Part shown: positions 58,591 through 64,000 of the stretch, in pieces
Position numbering within the stretch: position 1 is the first letter of the stretch
Layout of the letters: each line of letters starts with the position of its first letter
From: Thalassovita sp.
GTDB lineage: Bacteria; Pseudomonadota; Alphaproteobacteria; Rhodobacterales; Rhodobacteraceae
NCBI RefSeq assembly: GCF_963691685.1
Contig: NZ_OY829290.1
Location: forward strand, 2,790,001-2,854,000
Length of the DNA stretch: 64,000 bases
Direction: 5' to 3'
Notes under the pieces: model-generated
Told to the model about the DNA's origin: nothing
The model's database searches: none
Seen by the model: the letters and a program-made list of their open reading frames with translations, nothing else
Made by a program: the position numbers and the translations under genes

Positions 58591-60156
58591 TTAGTGCGAT
58601 ACGGCCACGGCGGTGGCGCTTGGCGCCTCCGCGAGGGCCAGTTGGTAGTTGTTGATCAGCGCCTCAACCGACGGGCCGATGATATCGGTGACCAGTGGCG
58701 GGTAGACCCCCAAGAGCAGCGTCATGACAACCAGCGGCGTAAAGATCGCGCGTTCGCGGACGGTCATGTCGCTGATGGTCTTGAGGCTTTCCTTGATCAG
58801 GTCGCCCATCACCACGCGGCGGTAAAGCCACAGCGCATAGGCCGCCGACAGGATCACACCCGAGGTGGCGATCATGGCCACCCAGGTGTTGACCTGGAAG
58901 ACACCCATCAGGGTCAGGAATTCGCCGACGAAGCCCGAGGTGCCCGGCAGGCCGACGTTGGCCATGGTGAAGAACATGAAGATCAGCGCATAGGCCGGCA
59001 TCCGGTTGACCAGACCACCGTAGGCGTCGATCTCACGGGTGTGCATCCGGTCGTAGATCACACCAACACAGAGGAACAGCGCGCCCGAGATGAAACCGTG
59101 GCTGATCATCTGGAAGATCGCGCCATCAATGCCCTGCTGGTTGGCTGCAAAGATACCCATAGTCACGTACCCCATGTGGGCCACGGAAGAATAGGCGATC
59201 AGCTTCTTCATGTCTTCCTGCACCAGCGCCACCAACGAGGTGTAGACGATGGCAATCGCCGACATCCACAGAACAAGCGGTGTCATCACGTCAGCGCCGA
59301 TGGGGAACATCGGCAGGCTGAACCGCAGGAAGCCGTAGCCGCCCATCTTCAGCAGGATCGCTGCCAGCACCACCGAACCGGCCGTTGGGGCCTGAACGTG
59401 GGCATCGGGCAGCCAGGTGTGGACCGGCCACATCGGCATTTTCACCGCGAAGCTGGCAAAGAAGGCCAGGAACAGCAGCGTCTGCATACCGCCGACAACG
59501 TAGATGCCCAGCACCTCAAAGCCTTCGGCCTCAAAAGAGTGGGTCATCAGCGAGGTTGCTTCGCCACAGGCTGCGATACAGGTGGTGCCCGCATCCACAT
59601 ACATGCCCACCATCGCCACCAGCATCAGCACCGAGCCAAGGAAGGTGTAGAGGAAGAACTTGAACGAAGCATAGATGCGGTTGGCGCCGCCCCAGATTCC
59701 GATGATCAGGAACATCGGGATCAGACCGGCCTCAAAGAACAGGTAGAACAGCACCAGATCCAGCGCCATGAAGACACCCAGCATCAGGGTCTCCAGCAGC
59801 AGGAAGGCGATCATGTACTCTTTGACGCGGGTCTTCACATCCCAGCTGGCCCAAATGACCAGCGGCATCATGAAGGTGGTCAGCATGACAAACAGCACGG
59901 AAATGCCATCCACACCCAAGCGGTAGCTCAGGCCCAGGATCCATTCGCGGCTTTCGACAAACTGAAACCCGGTGTTGGATGGGTCAAACTCGGCCAGGAT
60001 GAACAGCGACACCAGGAAGGTGATCGATGTGGTCACCAGCGCCACCCATTTCGCGTTGCGCTGTGCAGGCGCATCGGACCCGCGCAGGAACACGGCCAGA
60101 ATGACCGCCCCCAGCGCTGGGATAAAGGTGACCAGAGAGAGCAAACTATCAGACAT
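58591..60156 (-). CDS. nuoM: NADH-quinone oxidoreductase subunit M
   Basis: A 521-aa antiporter-like proton-pumping subunit of complex I. LGLSYRLGVDGISVLFVML near residue 70, the half-channel block KMPMWPVHTWLPDAHVQAPT and MKKLIAYSSVAHMGYV are typical. YIFFVEAG-like VLFYLFFEAGLIPMFLIIG holds the conserved Glu. It has a one-base overlap with nuoL and leads to nuoN. Confidence 0.96.
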   Translation of the reverse strand: MSDSLLSLVTFIPALGAVILAVFLRGSDAPAQRNAKWVALVTTSITFLVSLFILAEFDPSNTGFQFVESREWILGLSYRLGVDGISVLFVMLTTFMMPLVIWASWDVKTRVKEYMIAFLLLETLMLGVFMALDLVLFYLFFEAGLIPMFLIIGIWGGANRIYASFKFFLYTFLGSVLMLVAMVGMYVDAGTTCIAACGEATSLMTHSFEAEGFEVLGIYVVGGMQTLLFLAFFASFAVKMPMWPVHTWLPDAHVQAPTAGSVVLAAILLKMGGYGFLRFSLPMFPIGADVMTPLVLWMSAIAIVYTSLVALVQEDMKKLIAYSSVAHMGYVTMGIFAANQQGIDGAIFQMISHGFISGALFLCVGVIYDRMHTREIDAYGGLVNRMPAYALIFMFFTMANVGLPGTSGFVGEFLTLMGVFQVNTWVAMIATSGVILSAAYALWLYRRVVMGDLIKESLKTISDMTVRERAIFTPLVVMTLLLGVYPPLVTDIIGPSVEALINNYQLALAEAPSATAVAVSH

Positions 60157-62231
60157 TAGTGCGCCCCTCCGCTGAGCGTCATCCAGGTGATCAGTGCAAC
60201 GATGCCAAGCACCATCGCAAAGGCATAAGTGAAGATATAGCCAGACTGTGCCTTGCCCGCGAGGCGGGTGAAGAAGGGCACGATGCCCATGGCCACACCA
60301 TTAAGGAAGCCATCGATGACCACGCCATCACCGCGTTTCCACAGGAAACGACCCAGCGCCTGTGCAGGCTTCACAAAGAGGAAATCGTAGATCTCATCAA
60401 AGTACCATTTGTTCAGCAGGAACAGGTACAGCGGACGGTTTGCCGCCGCCACACGTGCGGGCATCGACGGGGTCCAGATGTAGAACCACAGCGCCACAAC
60501 AAGGCCGATGACCATCGCCACAAACGGGCTCAGCTTGACCCAGGTCGGGACATAGTGAGCTTCGTGCAGCACGGTGTTTTCCGGTGCCATGTAGATCGCC
60601 GCCTCACCCGGTGCACCATCCATCACATATTTCAGCTTGGAGGCTTTCGGGTTGGCTTCGGCCACTTCTTTGACCAGCTCTTCTGCCGGGGCGGTGTAAT
60701 GGCCACCGAAGTATTTCACCACTTCGTTGGTTTTGCCAAAGAAGGAGCCGTACCAGATCATACCAGCAAACATCGCCCCCAGCGCCAGAACGCCCAGCGG
60801 GATCAGCATCACGGTTGGGCTTTCATGGGCATGGTCGTGGGTGTGTTTGTTGCCACGTGCGGTGCCAAAGAAAGTCAGGAACATCAGGCGCCAGCTGTAA
60901 AACGAGGTGAACAGCGCAGCGATCACCAGCATCCAGAAGGCATAGCCACCAGCGGAGCCGACATAGGCGCTTTCGATCACAGCATCTTTGGAGGCAAAGC
61001 CGGCAAAGCCGATCCAGCCGGACAGCGGGATCCCCACACCGGTAATGGCCAGCGTGCCGATCATCATCGCCCAATAGGTCAGGGGCAGCTTCTTCCGCAG
61101 GCCGCCGTAGTTCCGCATGTCCTGTTCGTGGTGCATGCCGTGAATTACGGAGCCCGCACCAAGGAACAGCATCGCCTTGAAGAAGGCATGGGTGAACAGG
61201 TGGAACATCGCAACCGAATAGACGCCCACACCAGCCGCCACGAACATGTAGCCCAGCTGCGAACAGGTCGAATAGGCGATCACACGTTTGATGTCGTTCT
61301 GCACCAGACCAACGGTCGCGGCGAAAAACGCTGTGGTGGCGCCGAGGAAGGTGATGAAGGCCGTGGCCTCAGGCGCAAATTCCATCAGCGGCGACATGCG
61401 GCAGACCAGGAACACACCGGCGGTTACCATGGTAGCTGCGTGGATCAGCGCCGACACTGGCGTCGGACCTTCCATCGCGTCGGGCAGCCAGGTGTGCAGG
61501 ATCAGCTGTGCTGATTTACCCATCGCGCCGATGAACAGCAGGAAGGCCAGAAGGTTGGCCGCGTTCCAGTCGGTCCACAGGAAGGTGATGGTGGTTTCTG
61601 CCAGTTCCGGTGCGCGGGCAAAGATCTCGTCAAACGAAATGCTGTCGGTCAGCAGGAACAGGCCAAAGATCCCCAGCGCAAAACCGAAGTCACCGACACG
61701 GTTCACCACAAAAGCCTTGATAGCCGCCGCGTTGGCCGAAGGTTTCTTGTAGTAAAAACCAATCAGCAGATACGAAGCGACGCCCACACCTTCCCAGCCA
61801 AAGAACATCTGCACCAGGTTGTCCGAGGTGACCAGCATCAGCATGGCAAAGGTAAAGAACGACAGATAGGCAAAGAAGCGGGCCTTGTAATGCTCGCCCT
61901 CTTTCCAGGCATGGTCATGCGCCATGTAGCCAAAGCTATAAAGGTGCACCAAGGCCGATACCGAGGTCACAACCACCAGCATAGTCGTGGTCAGACGGTC
62001 TACCCGGATCGACCAGGCGGTGTCCAACGAGCCGGACTGGATGAAGTCCAGAATATGTACGGGTTGGTCCAAACTGTCACCGCGAAGGAACACGATCCAG
62101 CTGAGCAGCGCGGCCAGAAACAGGAGGCCGGTTGTGACGAACTGCGCGCCCTTCTCACCGATGATACGCCAGCCGAAACCGCCAATGAGCGCCCCAATGA
62201 GGGGTGCAAAGAGGATAGTCTGATAGATCAT
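60156..62231 (-). CDS. nuoL: NADH-quinone oxidoreductase subunit L
   Basis: A 691-aa complex I subunit, the largest antiporter-like membrane protein, with ~16 helices and a C-terminal lateral helix. Features include SIRVDRLTTTMLVVVTSVSA, MFFGWEGVGVASYLLIGFYY, GKSAQLILHTWLPDAMEGPT and NDIKRVIAYSTCSQLGYMFV. A soluble loop at about residues 500-570 is inserted before the long helix (TAPAEELVKEVAEANPKASK), a feature of some alphaproteobacteria. It lies 5 bp after nuoK. Confidence 0.96.
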   Translation of the reverse strand: MIYQTILFAPLIGALIGGFGWRIIGEKGAQFVTTGLLFLAALLSWIVFLRGDSLDQPVHILDFIQSGSLDTAWSIRVDRLTTTMLVVVTSVSALVHLYSFGYMAHDHAWKEGEHYKARFFAYLSFFTFAMLMLVTSDNLVQMFFGWEGVGVASYLLIGFYYKKPSANAAAIKAFVVNRVGDFGFALGIFGLFLLTDSISFDEIFARAPELAETTITFLWTDWNAANLLAFLLFIGAMGKSAQLILHTWLPDAMEGPTPVSALIHAATMVTAGVFLVCRMSPLMEFAPEATAFITFLGATTAFFAATVGLVQNDIKRVIAYSTCSQLGYMFVAAGVGVYSVAMFHLFTHAFFKAMLFLGAGSVIHGMHHEQDMRNYGGLRKKLPLTYWAMMIGTLAITGVGIPLSGWIGFAGFASKDAVIESAYVGSAGGYAFWMLVIAALFTSFYSWRLMFLTFFGTARGNKHTHDHAHESPTVMLIPLGVLALGAMFAGMIWYGSFFGKTNEVVKYFGGHYTAPAEELVKEVAEANPKASKLKYVMDGAPGEAAIYMAPENTVLHEAHYVPTWVKLSPFVAMVIGLVVALWFYIWTPSMPARVAAANRPLYLFLLNKWYFDEIYDFLFVKPAQALGRFLWKRGDGVVIDGFLNGVAMGIVPFFTRLAGKAQSGYIFTYAFAMVLGIVALITWMTLSGGAH

Positions 62232-62236
62232 CTGGC

Positions 62237-62542
62237 TCAGCCTTTCATCACGTTAACGTCTTCCACCGCGATGGTGCCGCGGTTGCGGAAGAAGCAGACC
62301 AGGATCGCCAGGCCAATCGCCGCCTCAGCGGCCGCAACGGTCAGCACAAACAATGTGAAGACCTGCCCGACCAAATCGCCAAGGAAGCTGGAGAAGGCCA
62401 CCAGATTGATGTTCACCGACAGGAGCATCAATTCGATGCTCATCAACAGGATGATGATGTTTTTCCGGTTCAGAAAGAGACCGAAGATGCCGATGACGAA
62501 TAGCGCCGAGGCCACCGTCAGGTAATGTTCAAGTCCAATCAT
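62237..62542 (-). CDS. nuoK: NADH-quinone oxidoreductase subunit K
   Basis: A 101-aa protein with three membrane helices. The conserved LMSIELMLLSVNINLVAFS (about residues 33-51) carries the key Glu, and a second Glu lies in VAAAEAAIGLAIL. It takes part in proton transfer within complex I. A 79-bp gap separates it from nuoJ. Confidence 0.96.
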   Translation of the reverse strand: MIGLEHYLTVASALFVIGIFGLFLNRKNIIILLMSIELMLLSVNINLVAFSSFLGDLVGQVFTLFVLTVAAAEAAIGLAILVCFFRNRGTIAVEDVNVMKG

Positions 62543-62621
62543 GTCCGCCCCTCTTTCTTAGCGGTCGTTTTTATCGCGGCGACCAGCGCCACAGTTATTG
62601 CAAGCCAACCCCGCCAGGCCA

Positions 62622-63230
62622 TTACAGGCCCTGCCCCGGTTTGATGTCTTTCAGTTCCATCGCCTCGGCCGGGTCACGCCACATCTGATGCAGCACGTTC
62701 TGGCGCTTGACGTTGGTGCGGTGGCGCAGGGTCAGCACGATCGCCCCGATCATTGCAACCAGCAGCACCAGACCAGAGAGTTGGAACAGCAGGAAGTATT
62801 TGTCGTAGATCAGCACACCCAGTGCGGCGGTGTTCTGCATATCCGCAGGTGCAACTGCGGCGCGGTTGTCCATCGCGTGTTCCGCATAGTCCCAGGCGCC
62901 ATAGGCCAGGCCGAACTGCATCAGCAGAACCACACCGATCAGCAGCGCGATGGGCATGTATTTCGCCATCTCCGCCTTCAGCTCGGCAAATTCAACGTCC
63001 AGCATCATCACCACAAAGAGGAACAGAACCGCGACCGCCCCCACGTAGACGATGATCAACAGCATCGCCACAAACTCGGCCCCGAGCAGCACAAACAGCC
63101 CCGCCGAGCTGAGGAAGGCCAGGATCAACCACAACACCGAATGCACCGGGTTGCGGCTGATCACGGTGAACAGCCCGCCGGTGACGGCGCAGATTGCGAA
63201 CAGGTAGAATGCCAGTGCTGCAATCGTCAT
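62622..63230 (-). CDS. nuoJ: NADH-quinone oxidoreductase subunit J
   Basis: A 202-aa complex I membrane subunit with five helices. Conserved parts are NPVHSVLWLILAFLSSAGLF, LLGAEFVAMLLIIVYVGAVA and VLFLFVVMMLDVEF. It is coupled by a four-base overlap (ATGA) to the upstream carboxymuconolactone decarboxylase-family gene, which places that gene within the nuo operon. Confidence 0.96.
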   Translation of the reverse strand: MTIAALAFYLFAICAVTGGLFTVISRNPVHSVLWLILAFLSSAGLFVLLGAEFVAMLLIIVYVGAVAVLFLFVVMMLDVEFAELKAEMAKYMPIALLIGVVLLMQFGLAYGAWDYAEHAMDNRAAVAPADMQNTAALGVLIYDKYFLLFQLSGLVLLVAMIGAIVLTLRHRTNVKRQNVLHQMWRDPAEAMELKDIKPGQGL

Positions 63231-63658
63231 GTCTCTTTGTCCTCTTTGTCAGCCATGACTTCGCGGGCACAGTCCATTGCCTTGGTCATGGCGGGTATGC
63301 CGGCAAACATCGACATCTGTGCGATGGTCTCGGCGATTTCGTCTTCGGTGGCCCCGGCCGCCAGCGCGTGGCGCACTGTCATCCGCAAGCCTGTTTCGTT
63401 TTGCGCGCCCTGCATGGTCAGCCCGGCCAGCGTCAACAGAAGCCGCGTTTTGGCATCCAGACCGTCAGTGCTGATCCCTTTGCCAAAGGTCATCTCCATG
63501 AATTCCTTGGGCATCGTGGGCCAAAGCGCCTCAAACCCTTTGAACGCTTCGGTGGGCGAAAAGCTTTCCAGCGCCGGATTCATAGCCTTGGCCATGGTCT
63601 GCGCCTGCGCACTCATCTGCGCCATCATCAGCTCAAAAGGGGATTTGCTGTCGCTCAT
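63227..63658 (-). CDS. Carboxymuconolactone decarboxylase-family protein in the nuo operon
   Basis: A 143-aa protein. The middle and C-terminal parts, LDAKTRLLLTLAGLTMQGA then RMTVRHALAAGATEDEIAET, match the AhpD/carboxymuconolactone decarboxylase fold, an alpha-helical trimer. The Cys-x2-Cys pair of AhpD is absent, so peroxidase activity is unlikely. The start MSDSKSPFELMMAQM is chosen because it overlaps the upstream stop (ATGA). Coupling on both sides to nuoJ and a DUF4259-like gene suggests a complex I-related role, not lactone chemistry. Confidence 0.87.
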   Translation of the reverse strand: MSDSKSPFELMMAQMSAQAQTMAKAMNPALESFSPTEAFKGFEALWPTMPKEFMEMTFGKGISTDGLDAKTRLLLTLAGLTMQGAQNETGLRMTVRHALAAGATEDEIAETIAQMSMFAGIPAMTKAMDCAREVMADKEDKET

Positions 63659-64000
63659 TTGACCCCTTCCAGCCGGGCGGTCAGATCCGCCATGGCGTTT
63701 TCCCAACCGCTGCTGTCACCACTATCGGCCCAAAGCTCAGCCAATTCCGAGGCCTCACCACTGATCCGGGCCAGTGCCACCAGCGCCAGCGCCGGCAGAT
63801 CATCATGTTCGGCAACCTGTTCGGAGTGTTCGCCAACGGTTTCGGCAACGTCTGAGCCCAGCTCCCCACCGGCATCAAAGGCCAAGGCCACAATCTCAGC
63901 GGCAGCGCGGGCTGCAGTACCCAGATCCATCTCGATATAGTCACCCGGCTCCAGGTCGATCACATCCTGAAGGGCACTGCGAACAGCTTCGACGCCCGCA
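63655..64000 (-). CDS. DUF4259-like protein, N-terminus outside window
   Basis: A partial open frame of 114 codons that continues past the right window edge. The visible part starts GVEAVRSALQDVIDLEPGDY and contains AARAAAEIVALAFDAG, a pattern that resembles the C-terminal half of DUF4259 proteins, whose usual MGAWG start would lie beyond the window. An internal GTG at 63963 is possible but less likely. It is coupled to the next gene by overlap and is part of the nuo operon in this arrangement. Function is unknown. Confidence 0.65.
   Translation of the reverse strand, partial: AGVEAVRSALQDVIDLEPGDYIEMDLGTAARAAAEIVALAFDAGGELGSDVAETVGEHSEQVAEHDDLPALALVALARISGEASELAELWADSGDSSGWENAMADLTARLEGVK

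Noticed and set aside
57526..60159. An 877-codon open frame on the plus strand, antisense to nuoN and nuoM
   Set aside because: Its translation is rich in His, Gln and Arg with no domain, and it lies opposite two clear complex I genes. It arises from the GC-rich codon pattern of the real genes.
60159..61514. A 451-codon open frame opposite nuoL
   Set aside because: Antisense shadow with biased composition and no ribosome site.
1..64000. tRNA, rRNA, CRISPR array, IS element, prophage or integrase
   Set aside because: None was found by reading; no repeat-spacer pattern, transposase or integrase motif is present. Small RNAs cannot be excluded by eye.

Overview
The window reads as the chromosome of an alphaproteobacterium of the Rhodobacteraceae (roseobacter group). 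The reasons are high GC content, the gene order nuoJ-K-L-M-N-birA-coaX-rnj, a surE-pcm-nlpD block, a tatABC operon followed by a DUF815 ATPase, a CoxD/CoxE/XdhC/MoCF maturation module, and several families that are typical of roseobacters. No rRNA, tRNA, CRISPR array, insertion sequence or prophage is visible. Genus-level assignment is not attempted.

Layout. 1-6022: a flavodoxin-like protein, then a leftward molybdenum-hydroxylase maturation module (MoxR ATPase, 130-aa unknown, CoxE-like VWA protein, XdhC, MoCF protein), interrupted by a rightward methyltransferase. 6279-11470: a tightly coupled rightward operon of glycosyltransferases and sulfotransferase-like proteins, including a 794-aa sulfotransferase-like/glycosyltransferase fusion. 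11499-17945: a Tat-exported multicopper oxidase, an unknown protein, pyrC, pyrE and dnaB. 18119-21703: alr, then an MlaE/MlaF lipid ABC transporter, a small membrane protein and a PqiA-like protein. 21715-28549: an autotransporter-like barrel protein, radA, a CvpA protein, a GC-poor small secreted protein, a TetR/DUF4345 divergent pair with a palindromic operator, and a Tat-type agmatine deiminase.

28701-36584: purF, small conserved proteins, an SDR, surE-pcm-nlpD and a DEAD-box helicase. 36830-41168: a second, leftward glycosyltransferase group (two GT2-like, one GT8) plus a PCxxC protein. 41257-46387: a DUF3299-like secreted protein, prfC, a tandem universal stress protein, an orphan P-loop protein and a Hint-domain protein. 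46649-50918: an atypical SDR, an AlkC-like protein with an added C-terminal domain, an ArsM-type arsenite methyltransferase and an orphan ABC ATPase. 51116-53553: tatA-tatB-tatC-DUF815. 53742-64000: leftward rnj, coaX, birA, nuoN, nuoM, nuoL, nuoK, nuoJ, a carboxymuconolactone decarboxylase-family protein and a partial DUF4259-like protein.

How the genes fit together. Most of the window is housekeeping: pyrimidine and purine synthesis, replication and repair, complex I, protein export, cell wall and outer-membrane lipid maintenance. The accessory interest lies in two separated groups of related glycosyltransferases that may build or decorate a surface glycan, in Tat substrates (multicopper oxidase, agmatine deiminase) encoded on the same segment as the Tat translocase, and in several non-coding signals: three CACAGG repeats at 11-bp intervals before dnaB, a 12-bp direct repeat at 22-bp spacing before the PqiA-like gene, and a dispersed ~35-bp element present three times.
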